Shown here: one piece after another, positions 24,830 through 33,223 of the stretch | Layout: each line of letters opens with the position of its first letter | Numbering within the stretch: the first letter of the stretch is position 1 | Source: Pseudomonas sp. LS-2 | GTDB taxonomy: Bacteria > Pseudomonadota > Gammaproteobacteria > Pseudomonadales > Pseudomonadaceae | DNA length: 35,032 bases | Reading direction: 5' to 3' | Assembly (NCBI RefSeq): GCF_003605735.1 | Contig: NZ_QXTJ01000039.1 | Location: 186,697-221,728, forward strand | Notes under the pieces: generated by a model | Database searches by the model: none | Told to the model about the DNA's origin: nothing | The model's input: the letters and a program-made list of their open reading frames with translations, nothing else | Position numbers and translations under genes: made by a program

Positions 24830-25556
24830 TTCAATGGCCTGCCTGGCCCTGATACTGGGCGCCTGCCAGAGCCTTTTTCAGCCCAATTACCGCAGTCCGC
24901 TGACCGTTCAGCGCGACGCCTCCGAGCTGATCAAACCCGGCTGCACCTCGGACGATTGCCCACTGGTGAACATCGACACCGTGCATTTTCCAGATGAGCC
25001 GAAGCTGGACGCCATCACTCAGCGCACTCTCCTGCAGCTGACCCGCAGCGACACCGACGGGCCGGTTCCGCCCACGCTCAAGGATTACCAGGAGCAATTC
25101 CTGAGCCGTGCCCAGGATCGCAACAGCAGCTATTTGCAGGCCAAGGTACGCGAGCAGCATGACGGTATCGTGGTTGTCGAGCTGTCGAGCTACCTGGACA
25201 CCGGTGGCGCCCACGGCAACCCCGGCCGCGCCTTCATCAATTATTCCCGTCAACAGCAGCGCGTGCTGACGCTCAGCGACATGCTGGTGCCTGGCCAGGA
25301 AGCGGCGTTCTGGGACAAGGCCGAACTCGCGCATCAGGCCTGGCAGATCAGCGCCAAACTGGACAAGGACACCGAGTTCCAGAAGATGTGGCCATTCAAG
25401 CGAACTTCAAACATCGCCCTGACGTACGGTGCGGTGATCCTCAAATACCCGGTCACTACCATCGCGCCGTACGCCATGGGCCACATCGAGCTGAAGATTC
25501 CTTACCCGCAGCTCAACGGCATCATCAAACCGGAACTGTTCCCCGGCCGGAGCTGA
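24810..25556 (+). CDS. RsiV/DUF3298-like lipoprotein
   Basis: Predicted lipoprotein of 248 residues: signal peptide MSFLKIISMACLALILGAC with lipobox LGAC. The periplasmic part matches the DUF3298/RsiV type: VVELSSYLDTGGAHGNPGRAFINY with the conserved TGGAH, then VLTLSDMLVPG, and a C-terminal strand-rich domain ending HIELKIPYPQLNGIIKPEL. In Bacillus, RsiV is a lysozyme-sensing anti-sigma factor, but this protein has no cytoplasmic sigma-binding part, so only the extracellular fold is shared. ATG 24810 has AAGGA 5 bases upstream. The final 32 bases overlap cytX tail to tail. Confidence 0.8.
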   Translation: MSFLKIISMACLALILGACQSLFQPNYRSPLTVQRDASELIKPGCTSDDCPLVNIDTVHFPDEPKLDAITQRTLLQLTRSDTDGPVPPTLKDYQEQFLSRAQDRNSSYLQAKVREQHDGIVVVELSSYLDTGGAHGNPGRAFINYSRQQQRVLTLSDMLVPGQEAAFWDKAELAHQAWQISAKLDKDTEFQKMWPFKRTSNIALTYGAVILKYPVTTIAPYAMGHIELKIPYPQLNGIIKPELFPGRS

Positions 25557-26814
25557 TCGCCTTACTCAACAGCATCTGCAACACGCCAGCCACGATCAGC
25601 GCTGGCAGTGTTGCACCGACGTTCGGGTACAGATTGGCCAGCAGGTGGTACGTGGAAATCCCGCCGAGCCAGGCGAGTAATGTCATCCAGCGCAGGCCTA
25701 CCATCGCCGGGCCATGACTGCGTCGACGCAAGATGAAGTGATCCACCAGCACCACGCCGAACAGCGGCGCGAATACCGAGCCGATCAACAGCAGAAAATT
25801 CTGGTATTGGGCCAGTGGCGCGAAGCAGGCGATCAAGGTACAGATGATGCCGATCACCAGCGCCAGATGCTCAACTTTGGCCTTCAGCAGAATGCCGCTC
25901 GAGACCGCTGCCGAGTGAATGTCGGCGAAGGCGTTTTCCGACTCGTCGAGCAGAATCAACAACAGCGGAATTCCTATTCCGGCACCGGCCAGCGCCAGCA
26001 GCAATGCGTTCGCTTCGCCACTCGGCGCGAACGCCAGGGTGTAGGCAACGCCCAGGGTCATCAGCCAGAAGTTACCGATGAAGAAGCCCACCACGGTGCC
26101 CCCGAAGACGCCGGTCGCACGCTTGCCGAAGCGCGAGTAGTCGGCGATCAGTGGCAACCACGACAGCGGCATGGCAATCGCGATGTCGAAACCGACGGCG
26201 AACGGCAGCGAGCCATCTCCGGCCCGGGCCCATAAGGCAGACAGATCGGCTTTGGCGAACAGGTTCCAGGTCAACCAGACGCACGCTGCCAGCAACAGCC
26301 AGATGCCCCACTTGCGCAGAATCTGCCTTACGAATGTGAGCGGGCCGCTGACGGCAAGCAATGTGGCGAGTGCGCCGAAAATCAGCGTCCAGAGCAGCGG
26401 GTTGGCCCATAGGCTGGATTCGGAGAAAGCACCTGCGCCAAGCAGACTGGCGGCATCGCGCATGACGATGATTTCAAACGAGCCCCAGCCAACCAGTTGC
26501 AGCAAGTTGAGGATCGCGGGCACGGCAGCGCCATTGCTGCCCAGACTGAGTTTAAGCGCGGCCATGGATGACAGGCCGGTGTCGCTGCCGATCACGCCGA
26601 CGGCCGCGAGCAGCAGAACGCCCACCAGTGTGCCGAGAAAGATGGCGAGCATCGAGCCAGACATGCCAAGACCGGGCGCCAGCAGAGCGCCGGTTTGCAA
26701 GACCATCAGGCCGATGCCGAGGGAGAACCAAAGGGAAAACAGATCGCGTCCACCGAATACCCGCTTGGCGGCGGGGACGGGGAGATCGGGTGAGTAGGTG
26801 CCGGGTGTGTTCAC
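25525..26814 (-). CDS. cytX: Probable hydroxymethylpyrimidine transporter CytX
   Basis: NCS1-family permease (nucleobase:cation symporter) with about 12 membrane segments across 429 residues. It opens with an N-terminal FSLWFSLGIGLMVLQTGALL, has the family segment NLLQLVGWGSFEIIVMRDAA, and a later PLSWLPLIADYSRFGKRATG. CytX-type proteins are predicted importers of the thiamine pyrimidine precursor HMP because they occur with TPP riboswitches or thi genes. Here the gene lies 173 bp downstream of thiC on the same strand, which agrees. Substrate remains inferred. The start is GTG 26814 with a weak ribosome binding site. A REP element separates it from thiC. Confidence 0.82.
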   Translation of the reverse strand: MNTPGTYSPDLPVPAAKRVFGGRDLFSLWFSLGIGLMVLQTGALLAPGLGMSGSMLAIFLGTLVGVLLLAAVGVIGSDTGLSSMAALKLSLGSNGAAVPAILNLLQLVGWGSFEIIVMRDAASLLGAGAFSESSLWANPLLWTLIFGALATLLAVSGPLTFVRQILRKWGIWLLLAACVWLTWNLFAKADLSALWARAGDGSLPFAVGFDIAIAMPLSWLPLIADYSRFGKRATGVFGGTVVGFFIGNFWLMTLGVAYTLAFAPSGEANALLLALAGAGIGIPLLLILLDESENAFADIHSAAVSSGILLKAKVEHLALVIGIICTLIACFAPLAQYQNFLLLIGSVFAPLFGVVLVDHFILRRRSHGPAMVGLRWMTLLAWLGGISTYHLLANLYPNVGATLPALIVAGVLQMLLSKAISSGRGTVPV

Positions 26815-26864
26815 AGGGTGATCTCAGAGGAACGTTTGTTAGTTGTTTGCACGCCATGCCCTAG

Positions 26865-26972
26865 ATGATCGTTCCCACGCTCTGCGTGGGAATGCGTGCC
26901 CGGACGCTCCGCGTCGCTTGTGACGCGGAGCGTCACCCAAGGCGTTACCACGCGGAGCGTGGAAACGATCAT
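26865..26972. repeat. REP element, family C, between thiC and cytX
   Basis: An outer inverted repeat ATGATCGTT (26865-26873) / AACGATCAT (26964-26972) encloses three further palindromes: CCCACGCTCTGCGTGGG, GACGCTCCGCGTC...GACGCGGAGCGTC and CCACGCGGAGCGTGG. This is a well-known Pseudomonas REP layout. It fills most of the 173-bp gap inside the likely thiC-cytX transcript and could form a stable structure in the mRNA. Confidence 0.85.
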
Positions 26973-26987
26973 GTCAGGCCATACGGA

Positions 26988-28874
26988 TCAAACCTTTTTG
27001 TACAGCTGACTGCCTTCCTGCTTGAACCGCTCAGCCTGCTCGCGCATGCCTTCGCCCACCGATAAATCCACCGCCTCGATCTTCTGATTCGCCGCGTACT
27101 CACGCACTTCCTGGGTGATCTTCATCGAGCAGAATTTCGGCCCGCACATGGAGCAAAAATGCGCGACCTTGGCCGAGTCTTTCGGCAGGGTTTCATCGTG
27201 ATAGGAACGCGCGGTGTCCGGGTCCAGGCCGAGGTTGAACTGGTCTTCCCAACGGAACTCGAACCGCGCTTTGCTCAAGGCGTTATCGCGAATCTGCGCG
27301 CCCGGATGCCCTTTCGCCAAGTCAGCTGCGTGAGCGGCGATCTTGTAAGTAATGATCCCGGTCTTCACGTCATCCTTGTTCGGCAGGCCCAAGTGTTCCT
27401 TTGGCGTCACGTAGCAAAGCATGGCGCAACCGAACCAACCGATCATGGCGGCGCCAATGCCCGAGGTGATGTGGTCGTAGCCCGGTGCGATGTCGGTGGT
27501 CAGCGGGCCCAGGGTGTAGAACGGCGCCTCGTCGCAGCACTCCAACTGCTTGTCCATGTTCTCTTTGATCAGTTGCATCGGCACGTGGCCGGGGCCTTCG
27601 ATCATGCACTGCACGTCGTGTTTCCAAGCGATCTTGGTCAGCTCACCGAGGGTTTCCAGTTCGCCAAACTGCGCTTCGTCGTTGGCGTCGGCAATCGAGC
27701 CCGGACGCAAGCCATCGCCCAGCGAGAAGCTGACGTCGTAGGCCTTCATGATTTCGCAGATTTCGTCGAAGTGGGTGTAGAGGAAGTTTTCCTTGTGATG
27801 CGCCAGGCACCACTTGGCCATGATCGAACCGCCACGGCTGACGATCCCGGTGACGCGTTTGGCGGTCAGCGGCACATAGCGCAGCAGCACCCCGGCGTGG
27901 ATGGTGAAGTAGTCGACACCCTGCTCCGCCTGCTCGATGAGCGTGTCGCGGAACAACTCCCAGGTCAGGTCTTCGGCCACACCGCCGACTTTTTCCAGCG
28001 CCTGATAAATCGGCACCGTGCCAATCGGTACTGGGGAGTTGCGAATGATCCACTCGCGGGTTTCATGAATGTGTTTGCCGGTGGACAGATCCATCACGGT
28101 GTCCGACCCCCAGCGAATACCCCAGGTCAGTTTCGCCACTTCTTCTTCGATGGACGAGCCCAGCGCGCTGTTACCGATATTGCCGTTGATCTTCACCAGA
28201 AAGTTGCGGCCGATGATCATCGGCTCCAGCTCGACGTGGTTGATGTTGGCCGGAATGATCGCTCGGCCACGGGCGATTTCTTCGCGCACGAACTCGGGGG
28301 TGATTTCCTTGGGGATGCTCGCGCCGAAGCTGTGACCGGCGTGTTGCTGCTTCAACAGGCCCGCGGCGCGAGCCTCTTGCAGTTTCATGTTTTCTCGGAT
28401 GGCGACGTATTCCATCTCGGCGGTGATGATGCCCTGACGCGCATAGTGCATCTGGCTGACGTTGGCACTAGCCTTCGCCCGACGCGGATTGCGCACATGG
28501 GCGAAACGCAGTTTGGTCAGCTCGGCATCGGCCAGGCGCTGCTGGCCAAAATCGGAGCTCAGGCCATCCAGTCGTTCGGTGTCGCCACGGGATTCGATCC
28601 ACGCCGAACGCACATCGCCCAGGCCTTTGCGCACGTCGATAATGACGTTGGGGTCGGTGTAGGGACCCGAGGTGTCGTACACGCAAACCGGTGCATTGAT
28701 CTCGCCTCCGAAGTCCGTGGGAGTGACGTCCAGGCTGATTTCGCGCATCGGCACACGGATGTCCGGACGCGAGCCCTGAACGTAGATTTTTTGCGAGCGG
28801 GTGAACGGCTGAACCGACCCCGAATCGACCTGGGCTGACTCACTCAGATTGGCGTTTTTTAGATTTGTACTCAT
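26988..28874 (-). CDS. thiC: Phosphomethylpyrimidine synthase ThiC
   Basis: Radical-SAM enzyme that turns aminoimidazole ribotide into HMP phosphate, the pyrimidine half of thiamine. Its unusual C-terminal cluster motif CxxCxxxxC is seen as C574-SM-C577-GPKF-C582. Conserved segments include GNIGNSALGSSIEEEV, DLSTGKHIHETREWI, FTIHAGVLLRYVPLT, SRGGSIMAKWCLAHHKENFLY and MIEGPGHVPM. At 628 residues it is typical for proteobacterial ThiC. ATG 28874 has GGAGAG about 8 bases upstream. Transcription begins upstream of a TPP riboswitch, leaving an untranslated leader of about 270 bases. Probably cotranscribed with cytX. Confidence 0.97.
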   Translation of the reverse strand: MSTNLKNANLSESAQVDSGSVQPFTRSQKIYVQGSRPDIRVPMREISLDVTPTDFGGEINAPVCVYDTSGPYTDPNVIIDVRKGLGDVRSAWIESRGDTERLDGLSSDFGQQRLADAELTKLRFAHVRNPRRAKASANVSQMHYARQGIITAEMEYVAIRENMKLQEARAAGLLKQQHAGHSFGASIPKEITPEFVREEIARGRAIIPANINHVELEPMIIGRNFLVKINGNIGNSALGSSIEEEVAKLTWGIRWGSDTVMDLSTGKHIHETREWIIRNSPVPIGTVPIYQALEKVGGVAEDLTWELFRDTLIEQAEQGVDYFTIHAGVLLRYVPLTAKRVTGIVSRGGSIMAKWCLAHHKENFLYTHFDEICEIMKAYDVSFSLGDGLRPGSIADANDEAQFGELETLGELTKIAWKHDVQCMIEGPGHVPMQLIKENMDKQLECCDEAPFYTLGPLTTDIAPGYDHITSGIGAAMIGWFGCAMLCYVTPKEHLGLPNKDDVKTGIITYKIAAHAADLAKGHPGAQIRDNALSKARFEFRWEDQFNLGLDPDTARSYHDETLPKDSAKVAHFCSMCGPKFCSMKITQEVREYAANQKIEAVDLSVGEGMREQAERFKQEGSQLYKKV

Positions 28875-29054
28875 CACGGGCTCTCCAGACATCATCCAGC
28901 GGCGAATGAATTGTCGGAGCGTGAGCCTGATTCGAACGGACGGATGCACCCTGATTGACACGGATGCTGAGAATCGAAAGGCGAGGACTGTTCAGAATTT
29001 GAACGAAGACGACCCCGGACGACACTCAAGAGGACTCGCCGGGAGACGAGAAAT
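28875..29054 (-). other. thiC leader between riboswitch and start codon
   Basis: About 180 bases of 5' leader after the TPP aptamer. It contains several GC-rich self-complementary pieces (CTCG...CGAG and GACGACCCCGG-type stretches near 29010-29050) and the thiC ribosome binding site, but no clear terminator hairpin with a T-run. The expression platform probably acts by masking the ribosome binding site or by another route; the sequence does not decide which. Confidence 0.45.
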
Positions 29055-29142
29055 CTTGTTCCCTACGCAGGCGTTAACCTGATCAGGTTCAACGGGATCC
29101 GGATTATCCGATCTCAGCCTCATATCAAGGCACCCCGACAAG
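29055..29142 (-). promoter_or_regulatory. TPP riboswitch (THI element) of thiC
   Basis: Reading the minus strand, the P1 stem pairs CTTGT (5' side, 29142-29138) with ACAAG (29059-29055). Between them lie the conserved pieces GGGGTGCC, GGCTGAGA, a short variable hairpin, GAACCTGATCAGGTTAACGC and GCGTAGGGAACAAG. These match the THI-box consensus closely. Binding of thiamine pyrophosphate is expected to lower thiC (and probably cytX) expression. Confidence 0.97.
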
Positions 29143-29151
29143 AACGACGCC

Positions 29152-29181
29152 AGTCTAGTCGCCGGGCAGGCCAAACGCCAA
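29152..29181 (-). promoter_or_regulatory. Probable sigma-70 promoter of thiC
   Basis: On the minus strand: TTGGCG (29181-29176), an 18-bp spacer, TAGACT (29157-29152). The predicted start near 29145 lies directly before the riboswitch's first paired bases, which supports it. Confidence 0.55.
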
Positions 29182-29220
29182 GCGCGGAATTCAAACGCTC
29201 GTTAAATGGCTGATTCACCT

Positions 29221-29236
29221 GATTGTTGCGACAATC
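29221..29236. promoter_or_regulatory. Palindrome GATTGT-TGCG-ACAATC over the tolC promoter
   Basis: A perfect 6-bp inverted repeat with a 4-base spacer. It overlaps the -35 hexamer of the predicted tolC promoter and so has the position of a repressor or activator site. The binding protein is not identified. Confidence 0.45.
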
Positions 29237-29251
29237 TTCTGGAACTACACT
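29223..29251 (+). promoter_or_regulatory. Probable sigma-70 promoter of tolC
   Basis: TTGTTG at 29223-29228, a 17-bp spacer and TACACT at 29246-29251, about 75 bases upstream of the tolC start codon. Confidence 0.55.
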
Positions 29252-29326
29252 CGCTACGTGGCGCCTTATGGTCTCAACAAGAATCGGCGCCTCCGATTTC
29301 ACAGTTTCAATTACTAGGGAATGTCT

Positions 29327-30766
29327 ATGCTGCGCAAACTTTCACTGGCCATTGCCGTGTCGTGTGCTTCAAATGCAATGGCCGGGGCAGCGGACTTGCC
29401 TATGCCGACCAAGACCGGTCTGGTGAGCGTATACCAGGAAGCGGTGAACAATAACGCCGATCTGGCCGCCGCTCGGGCCAGTTATGACGCGCAGAAAGAA
29501 ATCGTGCCTCAGGCCCGCGCCGGCTTGCTGCCCAATATCTCCGGCGGCGCCGATGTGAACAGCACGCGGACCAAGATCGATGAGCCTTCGGCAGTGCTCA
29601 ATCGCAGCGGGACCGTATATCGCGCTACCTTGAGTCAGCCTATCTTTCGAGCCGACCGCTGGTTCCAGCTCAAGGCGGCCAAGGACGTCAACGAGCAGGC
29701 CATCCTGCAACTTTCGGCCACCGAGCAAAACCTGATTCTGCAAAGTGCCGAGGACTATTTTTCGGTACTCCGCGCTCAGGACAATCTGGCCTCCACCAAG
29801 GCTGAAGAAGCCGCCTTCAAGCGCCAGCTGGATCAGGCCAATGAGCGTTTCGACGTAGGGCTTTCGGACAAGACCGACGTGCTGCAGGCGCAGGCCAGCT
29901 ACGACACGGCTCGCGCGGCGCGGATCGTTGCCAAGCGTCAGGTGGACGACGCGTTTCAGGCGCTGATGACCCTGACCAACCGTGAATACAACTCCATCGA
30001 GGGCATCGTACACACGCTGCCAGTGCTTGCGCCGTCGCCGAATGACGCCAAGTCCTGGGTGGACACAGCGTCGCAGCAAAACCTGAATCTACTGGCCAGC
30101 AACTACGCCGTCAGCGCCGCAGAAGAAACCCTGCGCCAGCGCAAGGCCGGGCATGCTCCGACCGTCGACGCTATCGCTCAGTACGAGAAAGGCGACAACG
30201 ATCCTCTGGGTTTCACGAACCCCAATTACACCGGCCAGAGCTTCCACGGCAGCGTCGAGCAACGCACCATCGGTCTGCAGGTCAACATTCCGATCTACAG
30301 CGGCGGGTTGACCAGCTCGCAAGTGCGCGAAGCCTACGCCCGCCTCAATCAGAACGAGCAGCAGCGCGAGGGCTTGCGTCGTCAGGTCGTGGAAAACACC
30401 CGAAACCTGCATCGCGCAGTCAATACCGACGTTGAACAGGTCCAGGCGCGCAAACAGTCGATCATCTCGAACCAGAGCGCACTGGAAGCCACGGAAATCG
30501 GTTATCAGGTGGGGACGCGCAACATCGTCGACGTGCTCGACGCGCAGCGCCAACTGTTTGCGTCGGTGCGTGATTACAACAACACTCGCTACGACTACAT
30601 CCTCGATAACCTGCGCCTCAAACAGGCTGCAGGCACTTTGAGTCCGGGGGATTTGCAGGACCTGTCGCGTTATCTGAAAGCCGACTACAACCCGGATAAA
30701 GACTTCCTCCCGCCGGACCTGGCGAAGGAAGCGGCGAAGAATTTCGAGCGGCCCTCGGAGCGGTAA
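29327..30766 (+). CDS. tolC: TolC family outer-membrane efflux protein
   Basis: Outer-membrane channel for type I secretion and multidrug efflux. A signal peptide (MLRKLSLAIAVSCASNAMAG, cleavage near residue 20-22) is followed by two repeats of the outer-membrane efflux domain: first YQEAVNNNADLAAARASYDA and the beta segment YRATLSQPIFR, second LLASNYAVSAAEETLRQRKAG and LQVNIPIYSGGLTSSQVREA. EIGYQVGTRNIVDVLDAQRQL is a TolC hallmark. Length is 479 residues. ATG 29327 is preferred over ATG 29321 because AGGGA ends 6 bases before it, whereas it touches the earlier ATG. No membrane-fusion or pump gene lies beside it, as with E. coli tolC. Confidence 0.93.
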   Translation: MLRKLSLAIAVSCASNAMAGAADLPMPTKTGLVSVYQEAVNNNADLAAARASYDAQKEIVPQARAGLLPNISGGADVNSTRTKIDEPSAVLNRSGTVYRATLSQPIFRADRWFQLKAAKDVNEQAILQLSATEQNLILQSAEDYFSVLRAQDNLASTKAEEAAFKRQLDQANERFDVGLSDKTDVLQAQASYDTARAARIVAKRQVDDAFQALMTLTNREYNSIEGIVHTLPVLAPSPNDAKSWVDTASQQNLNLLASNYAVSAAEETLRQRKAGHAPTVDAIAQYEKGDNDPLGFTNPNYTGQSFHGSVEQRTIGLQVNIPIYSGGLTSSQVREAYARLNQNEQQREGLRRQVVENTRNLHRAVNTDVEQVQARKQSIISNQSALEATEIGYQVGTRNIVDVLDAQRQLFASVRDYNNTRYDYILDNLRLKQAAGTLSPGDLQDLSRYLKADYNPDKDFLPPDLAKEAAKNFERPSER

Positions 30767-30808
30767 AACCTCCCGCCAGCTTAAGAAAAGCGACGCAATC
30801 TCGCTTCT

Positions 30809-30963
30809 GCCCGAAGGGCGTAGGAGCGCAGCTTGCTCGCGATCTGCCGGGGACCGGCAGCAAAACCAGACCACCTTGATTGTTCCAGGTGCAGCATAAA
30901 CACAAGGTTTGCTGCCGCTGCGCAGCAGATCGCTGGCAAGCCAAGCTCCCACGGCCTTCGGCC
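30809..30963. repeat. REP pair, family B (copy 2), between tolC and waaA
   Basis: Arms 30809-30847 and 30925-30963 are imperfect reverse complements with the cores GTAGGAGCGCAGCTTGCTCG and CTGGCAAGCCAAGCTCCCAC, ended by GATCTGC/GCAGATC and GCCCGAAGGGC/GGCCTTCGGCC. It resembles the pair at 14741-14970. It lies in the 212-bp convergent space between tolC and waaA, where no other gene or clear terminator is seen. Confidence 0.75.
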
Positions 30964-30978
30964 AGAATCCAAAGCTGC

Positions 30979-32259
30979 TCAGCGGATGGACAACAACCGC
31001 CCGATCCCATCCAGCAATTTCTGCAATGCGCCCTGATTGGCCAGCATCACCGCCAATCCCGCGTCTGCCATCGTCTTCGCAGTGCCAGGCTGTTCGATCA
31101 ATCGCTGAACAGCAGCCGCCAATTCCGCCGCATCGCTCACCTCTTCCAGCGCCCCGGCATTGCGCAGCATCGCGGCGATTTCGAGAAAGTTGAACAGATG
31201 TGGGCCACTCAGTACTGGCTTGTCCAGCGCCGCAGGCTCCAGAAGATTGTGTCCGCCGTTGGGGACCAGGCTGCCGCCGACGAATGCGATGTCGGCCAAG
31301 GCGTAGAGAAACAACAGTTCGCCCATGGTGTCACCGACCAGTACCGAAGTCTGTCCAGTGACGGGTTGGGCTGTGGAACGACGGACGCTGTTGAATCCCT
31401 GCTGCTGGCTCAACTCGAAGACGCTGTTGAAGCGCTCTGGATGGCGCGGCACGAGAATCAGCAGCGCGTCAGGATGGTTCGCCAGCAACGAGCGATGCGC
31501 CGACAACACCACGTCGTCTTCACCGGCATGAGTACTGGCGGCGATCCAGACAGGACGCTGCACGGCTTGCCACTCTTCGCGTTGCGCGGCGGCACGCTCA
31601 AGCAGTTGCGGGTCAATGGTCAGGTCGAATTTGATCGAGCCAGTTACCGTCACGCACTCCGGTCGTGCGCCCAAATCCCGAAAGCGCTGGGCTTCGGTTT
31701 CAGTCTGTACGGCAATCAGGCTCATCTCGGCCAGCATCGGCCGCGTCAGTTTGGCGAATCGTGCGTACCCTCGCGCTGAACGCTCCGACAGACGCGCGTT
31801 AGCAAGCACCGTCGGGATGCCACGTTTGGCGCACTGGTGGATGTGATTGGGCCACAACTCGGTTTCCATGATCACGCCGATTTTCGGCTGAATGTGATCG
31901 AGAAAACGCCCGGCCGCCCAGCCAAAGTCGTAGGGCAGGTAGCAATGCTGGACGCGAGGCTCGTTGGCGAACATCGACTGAATGCGCTCGGAGCCTGTTG
32001 GCGTCATGCAGGTGATAGTGATCGGCAACTGAGGGTAACGCGTCAGCAAGGCACGAATCATTGGGGCGGCAGCGATGCTTTCGCCGACAGAGACCGCATG
32101 AACCCAGATGCCCCCGCGTTGCATCGGTGGCAGGTCGCGGGCGAAGCGCTCGCCGATACGTTGCGCATACGCAGGCGCCTTGCGGGCGCGAAGCCACAGG
32201 CGCAGCGCGATCAGGGGTAAACCAAGGTGAAACAGGAAGCTGTAGAGGGTTCTATTCAT
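30979..32259 (-). CDS. waaA: Kdo transferase
   Basis: Adds Kdo residues to lipid A at the inner face of the cytoplasmic membrane, an essential step in lipopolysaccharide synthesis. The protein has an N-terminal membrane-associated helix (MNRTLYSFLFHLGLPLIALRL), the glycosyltransferase-N domain with RIGERF, IWVHAVSVGE and METELWPN, and the second Rossmann domain with GSIKFD, AASTHAGED, VPRHPERF, GDTMGEL and the nucleotide site FVGGSLVPNGGHNLLEPA. At 426 residues it is normal. ATG 32259 lies 14 bases after the LysR gene's stop codon; the ribosome binding site is weak. It may be cotranscribed with the LysR gene. Confidence 0.95.
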   Translation of the reverse strand: MNRTLYSFLFHLGLPLIALRLWLRARKAPAYAQRIGERFARDLPPMQRGGIWVHAVSVGESIAAAPMIRALLTRYPQLPITITCMTPTGSERIQSMFANEPRVQHCYLPYDFGWAAGRFLDHIQPKIGVIMETELWPNHIHQCAKRGIPTVLANARLSERSARGYARFAKLTRPMLAEMSLIAVQTETEAQRFRDLGARPECVTVTGSIKFDLTIDPQLLERAAAQREEWQAVQRPVWIAASTHAGEDDVVLSAHRSLLANHPDALLILVPRHPERFNSVFELSQQQGFNSVRRSTAQPVTGQTSVLVGDTMGELLFLYALADIAFVGGSLVPNGGHNLLEPAALDKPVLSGPHLFNFLEIAAMLRNAGALEEVSDAAELAAAVQRLIEQPGTAKTMADAGLAVMLANQGALQKLLDGIGRLLSIR

Positions 32260-32273
32260 GGGCGCGGAGTTTA

Positions 32274-33158
32274 TCAGCCAATGGCCTTCAAATGATGGGT
32301 GAAACATTCAGCGAGCCAGCGGGCGGCAGGCCCGAGCGGTTCGTCGCGACGCCAGACCATTTCGACCACCAATGCCGGCGGCGTCCATTCGCTGCTCAGT
32401 TCGATCATCTGGTTTTGATAGGCGGGATACTGCACCACATGGCGCGGCAACCACGCCCAGCCAAGACCACGCATCAGCAGTTCGGCCATCACGTAGAAAC
32501 TGTCGGCGCGCCAGACCTGAGGGCTCAACTGCTCACCGCCGGGATAGCCGCTTTGCTGGGGCGCGATGAGCAATTGTCGATGCCGCGCCAACTGCTGACG
32601 GCTGATCAAGGGCTCGTTCGCCAGCGGATGGTTGACCGCGCAGACCGTGACCATTTCCACACTGCCGAGCACTCGACGCTCAAGCGCCTCAGGCATCTGT
32701 TCGTGATGAAAGAGTAAGCCGAGGTCGGCGCGTCGCTCCAATAGCTTGCGCGCCACGTCTCCTTGAGCGCCGCTTGCCAGTTGCACTTCGACACCGGGAA
32801 AACGCTCATCCAGCGCCTCCAGACTGTCGAGTACCGGTTGATACGGCATGGCTTCGTCATGAGCCAGACGCAAGCGCGCTTCCTGGCCGCGCATCAAGGC
32901 CAGTGCTCGACCGTCGAGTCGATCGCATTGCCGAAGCAGTTCCCGCGCCTCTTCCAGCAACGCGCTCCCCGCTTCAGTCAGACGTGGCTGACGACCGCTG
33001 CTGCGATCGAACAGGCTGACCCCCAGATCGGCTTCCAGCATCGCGATCGCACTGCTAACTGCCGATTGCGCCCGCTTCAGATCCCGCGCAACCGCAGAGA
33101 ACGAGCGCTGCTCAGCAATGCTGACGAACAGGCGAATCTGCTCCAGATTCCACTGCAT
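32274..33158 (-). CDS. LysR-type transcriptional regulator
   Basis: DNA-binding regulator: winged helix-turn-helix at residues 1-62 (MQWNLEQIRLFVSIAEQRSF then SAVSSAIAMLEADLGVSLFDR), a linker helix and a substrate-binding domain to residue 294. ATG 33158 gives the standard LysR N-terminus. It is divergent from the SMR transporter gene with a 93-bp shared region holding two palindromes, and is followed after 14 bp by waaA. By position it likely controls the SMR gene and itself; its ligand is unknown. It matches P. aeruginosa PA4989 in place (from memory). Confidence 0.9.
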   Translation of the reverse strand: MQWNLEQIRLFVSIAEQRSFSAVARDLKRAQSAVSSAIAMLEADLGVSLFDRSSGRQPRLTEAGSALLEEARELLRQCDRLDGRALALMRGQEARLRLAHDEAMPYQPVLDSLEALDERFPGVEVQLASGAQGDVARKLLERRADLGLLFHHEQMPEALERRVLGSVEMVTVCAVNHPLANEPLISRQQLARHRQLLIAPQQSGYPGGEQLSPQVWRADSFYVMAELLMRGLGWAWLPRHVVQYPAYQNQMIELSSEWTPPALVVEMVWRRDEPLGPAARWLAECFTHHLKAIG

Positions 33159-33167
33159 GGTGCCCAA

Positions 33168-33206
33168 CCTATCTATCAAATAGATGGGTAATGACTTTAC
33201 CCCATC
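33168..33206. promoter_or_regulatory. Two overlapping palindromes in the LysR/SMR divergent region
   Basis: Palindrome 1: CC-T-ATCTAT-CAA-ATAGAT-G-GG at 33168-33188. Palindrome 2: GATGGGTAA-TGACT-TTACCCCATC at 33183-33206, with one unpaired C. Palindrome 1 includes the T-N11-A spacing found in LysR-type sites. Palindrome 2 covers the -35 element of the SMR promoter. This is the expected layout of an auto-repressing and target-controlling LysR operator. Confidence 0.6.
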
Positions 33207-33223
33207 TGACTCATCACTAGAAT
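33196..33223 (+). promoter_or_regulatory. Probable sigma-70 promoter of the SMR gene
   Basis: TTTACC at 33196-33201, a 16-bp spacer and TAGAAT at 33218-33223, ending 28 bases before the start codon. The -35 element lies inside the second palindrome. Confidence 0.55.

Noticed and set aside
26865..26972. Short repeated palindromes considered as a CRISPR array
   Set aside because: There is no set of equal direct repeats with unique spacers; the layout is that of a nested REP element.
27159..28838. Plus-strand open frame of 559 codons
   Set aside because: It lies fully antisense to thiC, has no family-like sequence, and is the usual shadow of a high-GC coding strand.
30618..31010. Minus-strand frames between tolC and waaA considered as a gene
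   Set aside because: They run across the REP pair and the end of tolC, and the translations are Cys/Arg-rich without family character.
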